A DNA stretch of 64,000 bases from Azophilus sp965220425 (GTDB lineage: Bacteria; Pseudomonadota; Gammaproteobacteria; Pseudomonadales; Azotimanducaceae), in assembly GCA_965220425.1 (NCBI GenBank), contig OZ244830.1, forward strand, positions 4,836,001 to 4,900,000, written 5' to 3'. Below, in pieces: positions 27,706 to 36,839 of this stretch (the stretch's first letter is position 1; the number at the start of each line of letters is the position of its first letter). The notes under the pieces are model-generated. The model made no database searches, was not told the DNA's origin, and saw only the letters and a program-made list of their open reading frames with translations. Made by a program: the position numbers and the translations under genes.

Positions 27706-27924
27706 TTAACTTGGTGTCTTTCCCGCAGCCTCGGCTTCTGGCTTTGCCGATTCCGACTGACGAGATGAAACCCAATGGTCAGAAACCGTTTTCCAATCGA
27801 TCTTGCATCGCTTGGCCCCCGTCCAGACATCCCGGAAAGCCGGATCTGGCGAATGCGGGCGCTGCGTAGCCGGGAGTTCCCGCACCTCGGCAAGCAGCCC
27901 TCTCTGCCAATATGACTGAGACAC
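27706..27924 (-). CDS. Unrecognised 72-residue open frame
   Basis: ATG 27924 opens MSQSYWQRGLLAEVRELP and ends KPEAEAAGKTPS. Codon composition is protein-like but no family is recognised, and the flanks are remnants, so it may be the tail of a lost gene. Upstream (27925-27989) I see nothing beyond the approach to the IS3 fragment. Confidence 0.25.
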   Translation of the reverse strand: MSQSYWQRGLLAEVRELPATQRPHSPDPAFRDVWTGAKRCKIDWKTVSDHWVSSRQSESAKPEAEAAGKTPS

Positions 27925-27989
27925 CAGCGACCTTTGGAATTACTGTAGGGCGGTGGAGGTGAAAGCCGATGACCGCAGAGAAAGATTCG

Positions 27990-28158
27990 ATGACATTGAA
28001 TGAGATTTCCTATTCGGCCCTGGGGGCCTCTTCGCTACGCTCCTCGACCCCCAGGGCTGGCCGCGTCAGACCGTCGCCGGACCCGGAGGTCGTGGCCAAG
28101 CCGAAGCGGCGCCAGTTCACCGCGCAGTATCGGCTGCGGATCCTTGAGGAGGCCGAGA
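27990..28158 (+). pseudogene. IS3-family transposase OrfA fragment
   Basis: The frame MTLNEISYSALGASSLR... continues to SPDPEVVAKPKRRQFTAQY and RLRILEEAE, the N-terminal stretch of an IS3-type OrfA (helix-turn-helix subunit). It breaks at about 28158, where the antisense helicase remnant begins, so it stops at 28178 after unrelated codons. No OrfB is present. Confidence 0.65.
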
Positions 28159-28518
28159 TCTCGTGGGCTTCGTCGTAAACAATCAGGTCCCAACGGCCAT
28201 CCGGCGCTTATAGCTTCTGATGGACATCCTCGTTGCGAGACCGCTTGTCCAGCCGCGCAATGACCAGGTTTGTCTCCAGAAACCAGTTCCAGTACGCGCC
28301 GCTTCGAGTTTGTCGTTGGTCAGAATCTCGAACGACAGATGGAATCGTCGGTACAGTTCATCCTGCCATTGCTCGGCGAGGCTGCCGGGACAGACGACCA
28401 GACAGCGCTGAAGGTCGCCGCGAGCGATCAACTCCTTGATCAGCAGTCCCGCCATGATGGTCTTGCCTGCGCCCGGGTCGTCCGCCAGCAGAAAACGAAG
28501 GGGCGGCCGGGGCAGCAT
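28155..28518 (-). pseudogene. SNF2-family helicase fragment, frameshifted
   Basis: On the minus strand the first part reads LLADDPGAGKTIMAGLLIK (Walker A) and CLVVCPGSLAEQWQDELYRR, helicase motifs I-Ia of an SNF2 protein. After TNDKLEAARTG a one-base shift is needed to continue with NWFLETNLVIARLDKRSRN; then an in-frame TAA interrupts, followed by WDLIVYDEAHEI (motif II, DEAH). Both ends are cut: no N-terminus before 28518 and nothing after motif II. It is a dead fragment, abutting the IS3 remnant. Confidence 0.75.
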
Positions 28519-28589
28519 GGATTAGTACACTGCGGCGATCTGGTGCGGCAAGGGTTCAACCAGGGAGGTGTGCACGGGTCGGCGAGGCG

Positions 28590-30503
28590 ATGTCCATCGT
28601 CGGGGATCTTCTCGACTCCGGGCTCGGAGACGAGGAGCGTGCCGAGGCGTTGTACCTGCTCGCGGTGGCGCAACGGTTTGGCAACCAGCGCCGGGAAGCC
28701 CTTGCGACATTGCAAGGCCTGCACGCGGAAAACGCCGGGCACGCGCGCGCATGGCAGGAGCGGGGTCATATCTGTTCCGCCGCGGGCTGGCTCGACGAGG
28801 GGATCGCGTTGTACCGGGAGATTCTGGACTCGGACCCGGGCCGCAGCGAATTGCACCTCTTGACCGGACACGCCAGGAAAACCGTGGGCGCCTTCGACGA
28901 TGCCATCGAGTCCTACCGGCAGGCCTATCGCCGCCGCCCCGATTTCGGCGATGCCTTCTGGAGCCTGGCCAACACCAAGACCTACCGGTTCAGCGATGGC
29001 GAGATCCGGCACATCAAGCGTTACGAGCAGGCCGGCAACATTGCCGGCGACGACCGCATCCACCTGTGTTTCGCCGCCGGCAAGGCGCTGGAAGACCGGG
29101 CCGACTACGATGCCTCCTTCGCATACTACGAACGGGGCAACGCCCTCAAGATGACCGAAAACCGCTACAAGGCCGAGGTCAACGAAAACCGCGCTGCGGC
29201 GCAGGTGGAAACCTGCACCAGGGAGCTGTTCGAGAGCAGGCCCGGCGTCGGTTTCGATTGCCCGGACCCCATTTTCATCGTCGGGCTGCCGCGGGCGGGC
29301 TCGACCCTGCTCGAACAGATCCTCGCTTCCCACAGCCTGGTGGACGGCACCATGGAACTGCACGACATCCTGGCGCTCGCCCAGCGGCTGAGGGGCCGGC
29401 AGGCGGAGAAGAACTCGCGCTATCCCGGGATACTCCACGAACTCGACGACGACTACTTCCGGCGTTTCGGCGAGCAGTACATCGAGCAGACCCGCGCCTA
29501 CCGGGGCAGGGCGCCGTTGTTCATCGACAAGATGCCCAACAACTTCATGCCTATCGGCCTGATCCGCCTCATCCTGCCCAACGCGAAGGTGATCGATGCG
29601 CGGCGCAGCCCCATGGCCTGCTGCTTCAGTTGCTTCAAGCAACTGTTCGGCGAAGGCCAGGAGTTCACCTACGGACTCGAGGAAGTCGGCCGTTATGACC
29701 GCAACTATGTGCGCCTGATGGACCACTGGGACGAGGTACTGCCCGGGTTCGTGCTGCGCGTCATGCACGAGGACGTGGTGGACGACCTGGAAACCAAGGT
29801 GCGGCGTGTTCTCGATTTCTGCGGCCTGCCTTTCGAGGAGAACTGCATCGAATTCCACAAAACCGAACGCAACATCCGCACGCCGAGTTCCGAACAGGTA
29901 CGCCAACCCATCTTCCGCGAGGGGCTCGAGCGGCAGGTTCAGGCGTCGGAGGCCACCCTTTGCGTGATCGACCGCTTTGCCCTGAATATCGTCTATGTTG
30001 GGGAAATACACCGGATCTTCCCCGACGCCAGGTTTATCCTGATGCTGCGGCATCCGGCCGACTGCGTATTGAGTTGTTATCTGCGCACCTTCGCCGAGAC
30101 CTCGGCAAACGCCAGCTTTCATACGCTGGAAGAAGCTTCCTGTCTTTACGACCAGGTCTTGGGTCTCTGGAAGCAATTCACCGAAATCCTCGACCTGAAC
30201 GTAATCGAGATCAGGTACGAAGACCTCGTCGCCGACATTGAGCAAACCGGCCGAAGAGCCCTGGAATTCATCGGGACGCCATGGCATCCCGGCATGCTGG
30301 ATCACGAACGAACCGCCCGCAGCCGTCCGTATATCCGGACCGCGAGCTACAACCAGGTCACCCAGCCGCTCTACGCCAGCGCCAGCGGCCGGTGGTTGCG
30401 CTACCGCGAGCAACTCGAGCCGATTCTGCCAACACTCGAGCCCTGGATCGAAAGCTTCGGGTACGCACAGGATTCCACCCCGGTTCCGCTCGAGCGTTCG
30501 TAG
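28590..30503 (+). CDS. Chimeric TPR-sulfotransferase (one complete plus one half catalytic domain)
   Basis: The 637-residue protein has few TPR repeats (about 1-190) and a complete sulfotransferase domain (about 220-450; GLPRAGSTLLEQIL and VIDARRSPMACCFSCFK) closely matching copy 1. Just after the shared RTPSSEQVRQPI block it continues not with copy 1's tail but with the C-terminal half of a different sulfotransferase: DRFALNIVYVGEIHRIFP, then LRHPADCVLSCYLRTF (3'-phosphate site) to the end. The second half-domain has no phosphosulfate loop. A recombination between tandem paralogues is the simplest source. Activity is likely from the first domain only, if folded. Confidence 0.85.
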   Translation: MSIVGDLLDSGLGDEERAEALYLLAVAQRFGNQRREALATLQGLHAENAGHARAWQERGHICSAAGWLDEGIALYREILDSDPGRSELHLLTGHARKTVGAFDDAIESYRQAYRRRPDFGDAFWSLANTKTYRFSDGEIRHIKRYEQAGNIAGDDRIHLCFAAGKALEDRADYDASFAYYERGNALKMTENRYKAEVNENRAAAQVETCTRELFESRPGVGFDCPDPIFIVGLPRAGSTLLEQILASHSLVDGTMELHDILALAQRLRGRQAEKNSRYPGILHELDDDYFRRFGEQYIEQTRAYRGRAPLFIDKMPNNFMPIGLIRLILPNAKVIDARRSPMACCFSCFKQLFGEGQEFTYGLEEVGRYDRNYVRLMDHWDEVLPGFVLRVMHEDVVDDLETKVRRVLDFCGLPFEENCIEFHKTERNIRTPSSEQVRQPIFREGLERQVQASEATLCVIDRFALNIVYVGEIHRIFPDARFILMLRHPADCVLSCYLRTFAETSANASFHTLEEASCLYDQVLGLWKQFTEILDLNVIEIRYEDLVADIEQTGRRALEFIGTPWHPGMLDHERTARSRPYIRTASYNQVTQPLYASASGRWLRYREQLEPILPTLEPWIESFGYAQDSTPVPLERS

Positions 30504-30647
30504 CCGCGAATCGTCCGGGATACCCCGCGGCCATGGGTGTGGGCCACGCCATTGTGGCGCGCGCGGTGACCCTTGCGATCCAGGCAGCACGAAACCGGGC
30601 CATCCAGCCCATCGCGGCATGCGCGTCGAGCCGCTGCCTCGACGCGC

Positions 30648-31610
30648 CTATTCGTACCCGCCTTCGGGGGCGAGCGCCGCATTCAGCACCCGCTGGACAA
30701 ATATCGGATTCACCCCGACGTCGTTGCTGCGGGTTGTCAGGGCGCGCCGATCCGGATGCAGCTTCTTGCGGGTCTCCTCGATCAGGGTGCGATAGCGGGC
30801 GACGCCCTCCGGTTCCTGGCCGTACAGCACCCACAGTTCGCGCCAATCCTGGGCAAAGCCTCGCAACAGCGCGCAATACGCGCGCACCAGCTCGGGGTCG
30901 TTGGCGGCATTGCCCGAAAAATCGGCGATCAGGTCTTCGACCAGCGCCGTGCACTCCCCCGGCGCCATCACCGGCAGGCTGGTGAACCGCTCCAGCCCCA
31001 GGCTGACGGACTTGTCCGGTTCGAACTCAATGCAGGCGGCTGCTGCCTCAATGTCCACGGGATCCCGCGATTCCATCTCCCCGACCATGCGCCAGAATCT
31101 CGATGAGCCGCAGAGGTCGATCACCAGGTGCACCCGGTCCCGCGTTCCGCCGTTGGTCACCCGGTGGCGCCGCCAGGAATCGAATATCCAGCACTCCCCC
31201 GGCGCCATGTGCAGCTTCTCCCGGCCGCAATGGAAGATCACTTCGGGGCTGGTGACTATCGGGATATGGATGCGCACCCGGCTGAACCAGTGGTAGTTGA
31301 AGTCGACGTGCAGGCTCACCTCCGCGCCGGCCTCGAGCTTCATCAGTCGCGATCTGGAAAGTACCTCTCCGAAGCTCGCCATGACCTGCTGCATGTAGGG
31401 GCACCGCGCAAGGTGGGGCGTCGGTTTCTTTTCACCCTCGAAAGAGTCGTTGTCCCCGCCGCCGCTGGAAATCAGCGGGATCGCCGAATTGCCCCGCATT
31501 CGGCTTGGATGCCGCATCCAGTGCGCACGGCCAAGGCCGCGCAACTCCTGCTCGAGCCTTTGCGCATCGAACCGGACCGGCAAGCGGATAAAGGGTTTGC
31601 TCAAACGCAC
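30648..31610 (-). CDS. Aspartyl/asparaginyl beta-hydroxylase-like dioxygenase
   Basis: The 320-residue protein matches the Asp_Arg_Hydrox 2-oxoglutarate/Fe(II) family: the iron motif HVDFNYHWFSRVRIHIPI supplies His-x-Asp (about residue 100), and GECWIFDSWRRHRVTN supplies the distal His. A C-terminal extension of about 120 residues is shared with the scrap at 25772-25873. It is convergent with the chimeric sulfotransferase, 144 bp away; this family is often next to TPR-sulfotransferases, suggesting that both modify the same peptide or metabolite. Substrate unknown. Confidence 0.8.
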   Translation of the reverse strand: MRLSKPFIRLPVRFDAQRLEQELRGLGRAHWMRHPSRMRGNSAIPLISSGGGDNDSFEGEKKPTPHLARCPYMQQVMASFGEVLSRSRLMKLEAGAEVSLHVDFNYHWFSRVRIHIPIVTSPEVIFHCGREKLHMAPGECWIFDSWRRHRVTNGGTRDRVHLVIDLCGSSRFWRMVGEMESRDPVDIEAAAACIEFEPDKSVSLGLERFTSLPVMAPGECTALVEDLIADFSGNAANDPELVRAYCALLRGFAQDWRELWVLYGQEPEGVARYRTLIEETRKKLHPDRRALTTRSNDVGVNPIFVQRVLNAALAPEGGYE

Positions 31611-31752
31611 GCTACCGTCCCCCGGACGTCTGCATACATCTCCCTCAGGATGGGACCCACCGCCAATAGATTCAATTAAATCCTTATTTCCGTAATTATA
31701 TTATTGAAAGAACCCCATAAAATAGTAATATAAAGCGGATTTTAAGGGGTAT
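31611..31752. promoter_or_regulatory. AT-rich divergent promoter region
   Basis: The spacer between the hydroxylase and the AAA ATPase contains a strikingly AT-rich tract (about 31672-31745, with ATTATATTATTGAAAG and AAATAGTAATATAAAG), very unlike the GC-rich surroundings, and AAGGGG just before ATG 31753. Promoters for either gene can sit here; no specific operator is recognised. Confidence 0.4.
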
Positions 31753-33168
31753 ATGAGCCACGGTCCCTTCATGCACCGCCGCCAACTCGACACCCTGAAA
31801 AGCTGGCTGAGCTCGCCCTACCGCAAGCCGCTAGTGATACACGGCGCGCGCCAGGTCGGCAAGTCCACCCTCGTGGAACTGCTTGCCAGGGAAAGGGATG
31901 CCGGCGCCGATCTGTTTGCCGTCAATCTGGAGCGGTATCCGCTACTGGCCCAGGCCTTCAATGACGGCAGTCCCCGGGAATTGCTGAACCTGATGCAGGC
32001 GCTGCCAGGCGCACCCGGGATATCGGCGCGAAGCATCCTCTTCCTCGACGAAATTCAGGCTGCTCCAGCCGCATTGCCCATGCTCAGGTACTTCCGGGAG
32101 GACATGCCGGAGTTGCCGGTCATCGCGGCCGGATCGCTCATGGAGTTCCAGTTGTCCAGTCATTCGTTGCCGATGCCGGTCGGCAGGATCGAATACCTGA
32201 ACATGGGTCCGATGACCTTCACCGAATTTCTGGCCGGTATCGGCGAATCCTCGGTCGCCGAAGAGATCGGCCGATTCGAGTTCGACACAACCGGGGCGGA
32301 CCCGGGATGGCCCCATCCCCTGATTCACAAACGCCTCCTGGAACTTCTGAAACTGTACCTGTTCATCGGCGGCATGCCCGAAGCGGTTCGGATTTACGCA
32401 GAAACCCGCAACCTTGGGGCGGTGAGCGGCGTTCACAACAGCATCATCGAGACATACCGGGATGACTTCCCGAAATATGCCGCCCGCCGGGACCTGGCCC
32501 GAATGCTGGGCGTGTTCAATTTTGCCGCCACGCGCGCCGGACGCAAAGTGAAATACAGCAACATCTTTCCCGATCAACAGAGCGCCACGCTGCGCCGTGA
32601 CATAGACATCCTGGCAATGGCCCGCGTGATCGCCAAGGTGACCCACAGCCACTGCTCGGGACTGCCGCTGCAGGCAGACCTCAAGCAGAACGTGTTCAAG
32701 CTCGTGTTTCTGGATGTCGGTCTGATGAACGCGGTGTGCGGGCTCAACTGGGCCACGATCTCAGGTCGATCGAACGAGACCCTGGTGAACGAGGGGGCCC
32801 TCGCGGAACAGTTCATCGGCCAGCATCTCGCCGACCTGATCGCCCAGCGTCCCAATCGCGAGTTGACGTATTGGTTGCGCGAGGGGCGGTCCAACAATGC
32901 GGAAGTGGACTATGTCGCGGAATTTGGCGGGCGTATCGTCCCCATCGAGGTAAAGGCGGGCCGCACGGGCACCTTGAAATCCCTGCATCAGTTCGCCGCG
33001 GAAAAGCGTCCGGGCCTGGCCGTGCGTTTCCACGCCGCGGAACCCTCTCTTCAGACGATCGAGGCCCGGGCGATAACGGGCGCGGGAGGCGTGCCCGTCC
33101 GCTACCGACTTCTGTCGCTGCCGCTCTATCTGGTTGAACGCCTGCCAAGGATCATCGAGCGTCTGTAG
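31753..33168 (+). CDS. AAA-type ATPase with DUF4143 domain
   Basis: The 471-residue protein has Walker A GARQVGKSTL (31-40), Walker B ILFLDEIQ (about 95-102), a sensor region (PVIAAGSLMEFQL), and a C-terminal DUF4143 domain ending in a PD-(D/E)XK-like stretch (NNAEVDYVAEFGGRIVPIEVKAG). These AAA_14 proteins are abundant, mobile and of unknown role, perhaps DNA-associated. RBS AAGGGG lies 5 bp before ATG. The gene is intact. Confidence 0.9.
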   Translation: MSHGPFMHRRQLDTLKSWLSSPYRKPLVIHGARQVGKSTLVELLARERDAGADLFAVNLERYPLLAQAFNDGSPRELLNLMQALPGAPGISARSILFLDEIQAAPAALPMLRYFREDMPELPVIAAGSLMEFQLSSHSLPMPVGRIEYLNMGPMTFTEFLAGIGESSVAEEIGRFEFDTTGADPGWPHPLIHKRLLELLKLYLFIGGMPEAVRIYAETRNLGAVSGVHNSIIETYRDDFPKYAARRDLARMLGVFNFAATRAGRKVKYSNIFPDQQSATLRRDIDILAMARVIAKVTHSHCSGLPLQADLKQNVFKLVFLDVGLMNAVCGLNWATISGRSNETLVNEGALAEQFIGQHLADLIAQRPNRELTYWLREGRSNNAEVDYVAEFGGRIVPIEVKAGRTGTLKSLHQFAAEKRPGLAVRFHAAEPSLQTIEARAITGAGGVPVRYRLLSLPLYLVERLPRIIERL

Positions 33169-33297
33169 TCATCGGTTTTCGTCAAGTCATGTGCTGGCAA
33201 TTCAGGGCCGAACAAGTCGTGACTTGATAAATCTTCTGTCAACCGGCGTTTCTTGAGGCGCCCCCTGTTCCGGGCCTCGGGGCCTCACACCAGGTTA

Positions 33298-33642
33298 GTC
33301 GCATATCGCCGGGCAGCGCTGAAGTTCTTGAAGCGCACGCTGAAGCGCTATGGCCGGCCCCGGTCGATCGTTACGGACCGGCTTCGATCTTAACCGGCCG
33401 CGATGAAGGCGCCGGGAAATCCTGGACGGCAGGAATGCGGTCGCCGGCTTGACAACCGGGCCGAGAACTCGCATCAACCGTTTCGAAGGCGGGAGGGGGC
33501 GATGGCGCGGTTCAAAGACATCAAGACTCTGCAGAAATTCACCGCTGTGCATGCCCCGATCCACAGTCACTTCAACCACCAACGCCACCTCAACCGTCAC
33601 AACGTTTTCAAACAACACCGGACCGCCGCCCTGGCCGAGTGA
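33298..33642 (+). pseudogene. IS6-family transposase C-terminal remnant
   Basis: The plus-strand frame from about 33298 reads AYRRAALKFLKRTLKRYGRP, then IVTDRLRS, then TAA where a Tyr codon is expected, and resumes with AAMKAPGNPGRQECG and RAENSHQPFRRREGAMARF, the C-terminal DDE region of IS6-like transposases, to stop at 33642. The N-terminal half is missing. It is a dead IS fragment; the flanks (33169-33297 and 33643-33788) hold nothing else I can name. Confidence 0.75.
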
Positions 33643-33788
33643 CGCCAACTTGCAGCCTAAGGGGCCTCGATCGCAAGCTCTACGGGTCCGATTCAGTTAG
33701 TCTGACACTGCCCTGCAATGGGCAGTTATTGGTGCCCGCATGACCCTGCGACGCCGCAAGATTCGTCATTGGCAACGTCAAGTTAAAT

Positions 33789-33806
33789 GTCTATGATAAC
33801 GTCTAT
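33789..33806 (+). promoter_or_regulatory. Direct repeat ahead of the Xre-RES pair
   Basis: GTCTAT occurs at 33789-33794 and 33801-33806, separated by GATAAC, 16-33 bp before the Xre antitoxin start. Position and repeat suggest an autoregulatory operator, as is usual for Xre-RES modules. This is inference from position. Confidence 0.35.
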
Positions 33807-33821
33807 CGAAAGTCGGTCGAG

Positions 33822-34199
33822 ATGACCGGAGAGCAGGCGATGTCAAATGTAACTGCGGAAAGGAACGCGGTGGCAGGAAAGCTGGAGCTACTGCGGACGA
33901 GAGCGGCGATTCGATCGGTCGACGTTGCAAACATGCTGGGAACTACTCCCGAAACGGTTTCGCGATGGAATCGCGGTCGTGCGTATCCAAGGCCAAGCAA
34001 GGAACATCTGCTCGTTGACCTGGAATATGTTGTAGAACGACTCTCTGAGTTCTATTCGGATCCTAGAACCGCCCGTGCGTGGCTGTACTCGAGGCACAAG
34101 TACTTTGATGGCCTTCGGCCTGCCGACTTGATTCAAGAAGGCCGAATCGGGGAAGTCCTGGGTGCCATCCAAGCGATGACTGATCCTGGTCATACATAA
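33822..34199 (+). CDS. Xre-type antitoxin of an Xre-RES module
   Basis: The 125-residue protein has a helix-turn-helix (RSVDVANMLGTTPETVSRWNRG is split over residues 31-52) and a C-terminal Xre/MbcA/ParS-like toxin-binding domain (DPRTARAWLYSRHKYFDGL and PADLIQEGRIGEVL). It should neutralise the RES toxin encoded next and repress the operon. A second ATG at 33840, with GAGCAGG just upstream, may be the real start (119 residues). Confidence 0.85.
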   Translation: MTGEQAMSNVTAERNAVAGKLELLRTRAAIRSVDVANMLGTTPETVSRWNRGRAYPRPSKEHLLVDLEYVVERLSEFYSDPRTARAWLYSRHKYFDGLRPADLIQEGRIGEVLGAIQAMTDPGHT

Positions 34200-34294
34200 C
34201 CGTCTGGCCGTTGGTCGAGAGCGGCCGGGTTCGCAGACCGACAGTGATCGGCTGTAGCTGAATCCGGCGATACCCCGGTTTTGGATATGCGCAT

Positions 34295-34825
34295 ATGCTG
34301 GAGCGAGACCTTCAGTTGCTGGAGCGTCTTGAGGGTTGCTCCCAGGAAACTTTGCAAGGGGTTGTTTGCCGGGTGGTGTGGGCGAACAGAAGTCCTGTTC
34401 ATGGCAGTAGCGCCCCCCGTGGCCGCTGGAATAGCGCGGACGGCAAGTTCGAGGTCCTCAATACATCATTGACCAGCGAGGGGGCAGGTGCGGAGTTCGA
34501 GGCTTTCTGGTACCTGTTCGATCAACGGCCCGACAGGCCGGCACTCAATTGGAAACTCAGGGTTCGGTTGAAGCGGGTAGTCGAATTGGACTTCGGGCAA
34601 CTGGACTGGCTTGGCGTAGGGCAAGCCAACTATCAAGGGCGAGACTACTCGCGCACACAGGCGATCTCGGGCGCGCTCCACCACTTGGGGTGTGACGGAT
34701 TGATCGTCCCATCCGCACGTTATGAATGCAGGAATCTCGTGGTCTACATGCAAAACCTCGACAAGGACTGTTTCGTAGAGGAAGAAGAGTGGATCGAGTT
34801 TTCCTGGTCCGACGTTGTAAAGTAG
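34295..34825 (+). CDS. RES-domain toxin
   Basis: The 176-residue protein fits the RES family (NAD+-degrading or ADP-ribosylating toxins): a conserved Arg near the N-terminus (VVWANRSP, then RGRWN), a Glu in the middle (GAEFEAFWYL) and the C-terminal CDGLIVPSAR block. It follows the Xre antitoxin after 95 bp, longer than the usual near-overlap, and has lower GC than the neighbours, consistent with acquisition. The module appears intact. Confidence 0.85.
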   Translation: MLERDLQLLERLEGCSQETLQGVVCRVVWANRSPVHGSSAPRGRWNSADGKFEVLNTSLTSEGAGAEFEAFWYLFDQRPDRPALNWKLRVRLKRVVELDFGQLDWLGVGQANYQGRDYSRTQAISGALHHLGCDGLIVPSARYECRNLVVYMQNLDKDCFVEEEEWIEFSWSDVVK

Positions 34826-34997
34826 TCCTACGTTTCCAGGGTCAATACTCGGCATGATCCCGAAACTGGCGGCCTGGGAATCACTCCGGGTTTGCCGGAG
34901 GCGGCTTCGTACAGGTCATGCTGCCTCGCCCGAGAACGTCGGCGGTTGGTATCCTCAACGCGCCCGGGGTGGCCGTTCGACCCCGTGATCCTCACCG

Positions 34998-35149
34998 AAA
35001 TGCCGCCTGTCCACGCTGAAAGGCTGGCGGAGCGTTTCGAGAACGCCCGCCTGGTGAGGGTTGACGACAGTCGAACGCTGATTCCGATCGACCAGGCGGA
35101 AGCACTGACGCACCATCTTCGCTCGTTCCTTGCAGCCAATACCGGCTGA
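34998..35149 (+). pseudogene. C-terminal remnant of an alpha/beta hydrolase
   Basis: The end of this frame (LAERFENARLVRVDDSRT and LIPIDQAEALTHHLRSFL) is the typical C-terminus of alpha/beta-fold hydrolases, including the region after the catalytic Asp. No nucleophile elbow or oxyanion hole is found upstream, where the Xre-RES module now sits, so only about 50 codons survive. Confidence 0.6.
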
Positions 35150-35334
35150 ACATCGCGTTACCGCCAGTGCCGAACGACCATCGAACCGTGCGCCCCAGTG
35201 TGGGAGATTTGCCATATCGAGCCGTCAAGGCCAGTGCGGGATACCCCGGAGCATACCGCGAATCCCCCATGCCCCGCTGCGCTCCTGTTTCGTTACCATG
35301 AGCGCTTCCAAATGCACCGATACGGAGACATCGA

Positions 35335-36609
35335 ATGAGATTTGGCATCTTCTACGAACTGCAGTTGCCCAAGCCATGGCAGGAGGATAGCGACCATCGC
35401 CTTATTCACGATGCGCTCGAACAGGTGGTGTTCGCAGATGAAGCCGGCATCGACTATGCCTGGGAAGTGGAGCACCACTTTCTTGAAGAGTATTCGCATG
35501 GCTCCGCGCCGGAGGTGTTTCTCTCCGCTGCGGCCGCGCGCACCAGCCGTATCCGGCTCGGGCACGGGATTCGCCAGGTCATCCCCAACTACAATCATCC
35601 GGCCCGCACTGCCGAGTGCCTGGCAACGCTTGACCTCATATCCAATGGCCGGGTCGATTTTGGCGTTGGCGAAGGCGCGACCCGCCTCGAACTCGGCGGC
35701 TTCGGCATCTACGCCAAGACCAAGCGCCAGGCTGCGCTCGAAGCGGCGGAGCAAATCGCCAACATGATGGTCATGTCTCCCTATCCCGGCTTCGAAGGAG
35801 AATTCTTCTCCATGCCATGCCGCAACGTGATGCCCAAACCCCTGCAAAAGCCACATCCACCCATGTGGATGGCCTGCACCAACCGGGACACCATTCGCGT
35901 TGCCGCGAAGAACGGCTTGGGCGCGCTGGCATTTTCTTTCGTCGACCCGGAAGAGGCACGCCACTGGGCCGATATCTACTACGGCATTGTCCGCAGCGAG
36001 GAATGCAAGCCCATCGGCCATTCGGTGAATGCCAACATCGCGCTCGTCACTTCCTTCTCCCTGCACCGGGACCGCCTCGAGGCCATTCGCCGGGGCCAGG
36101 AAGGGTTTGAATTCTTCAACTACGCGGTGAACGCCCTGGTTGCGGAAGATGCCGTACCCGGGCGCAGCCGGCTGTGGGAACAATTCCTGGAAAAGCGCGC
36201 CGGACGTGGGGAAACCGTCATCGAACTTGCACGCGCCGGCGACCCGGCAAGCTTCCGGCACGCACCGGGCATCGGCACGCCGGCGGACTTCGCGCGCCAT
36301 CTCCACAGCATGAGCGATGCCGGGGTGGACCAGGTGATACTCCTGCAACAGGCAGGCAAGAACTCCCACCGGCACATCATCGAAGCGCTCGAGCTGTTTG
36401 CGAACGAAGTAATGCCCGAATTCCACGCCAGGGCCCCCGAAAGAGAGGCGCGCAAGGCCGAGGACCTTGCGCCTTACATCCAAGCCGCGATGCAACGCAA
36501 GGATTGGATGGCAGCCTTGCCGGAGTCGGAGATTCCAGTGGTGAAGGCATCGAGGCCAAAGGCGGAAACCCGCCAGGATCGTGCAGCGGCGGGAGGGGGC
36601 TCCGGTTAG
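35335..36609 (+). CDS. LLM-class flavin-dependent monooxygenase
   Basis: The 424-residue protein is a bacterial luciferase-like TIM-barrel enzyme: MRFGIFYELQLPKPW at the start, the IRLGHGIRQVIPNYNHPAR block near 80, and GRVDFGVGEGATRLELGGFG near 105. It uses FMNH2 or F420-like cofactor and O2 on an unknown substrate. GGAGACATCGA precedes the ATG. It lies 230 bp upstream of the carnitine-type genes on the same strand, so a role in the same pathway is possible but unproven. Confidence 0.85.
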   Translation: MRFGIFYELQLPKPWQEDSDHRLIHDALEQVVFADEAGIDYAWEVEHHFLEEYSHGSAPEVFLSAAAARTSRIRLGHGIRQVIPNYNHPARTAECLATLDLISNGRVDFGVGEGATRLELGGFGIYAKTKRQAALEAAEQIANMMVMSPYPGFEGEFFSMPCRNVMPKPLQKPHPPMWMACTNRDTIRVAAKNGLGALAFSFVDPEEARHWADIYYGIVRSEECKPIGHSVNANIALVTSFSLHRDRLEAIRRGQEGFEFFNYAVNALVAEDAVPGRSRLWEQFLEKRAGRGETVIELARAGDPASFRHAPGIGTPADFARHLHSMSDAGVDQVILLQQAGKNSHRHIIEALELFANEVMPEFHARAPEREARKAEDLAPYIQAAMQRKDWMAALPESEIPVVKASRPKAETRQDRAAAGGGSG

Positions 36610-36839
36610 CCGGGACTATTGATGAATGAACATAGCGAGGTTGGCAAGAGAGGTTGGCAAGAGTAGTGAAAGCAATCCTCGGATGGCTCGCGGCACCGCC
36701 CGGCAAGGCCGCAAACCGCTCGAGGTCGCCCTGCAAGGCGCCGTTTCGAGCGTAAAACCCGACGCATCCCGCGCGCTGAAACCGTGGTATCGTTCGGCGC
36801 GAGAGGCTTCCCGTAACGGGATCCGTCGGAGGGAATTGC

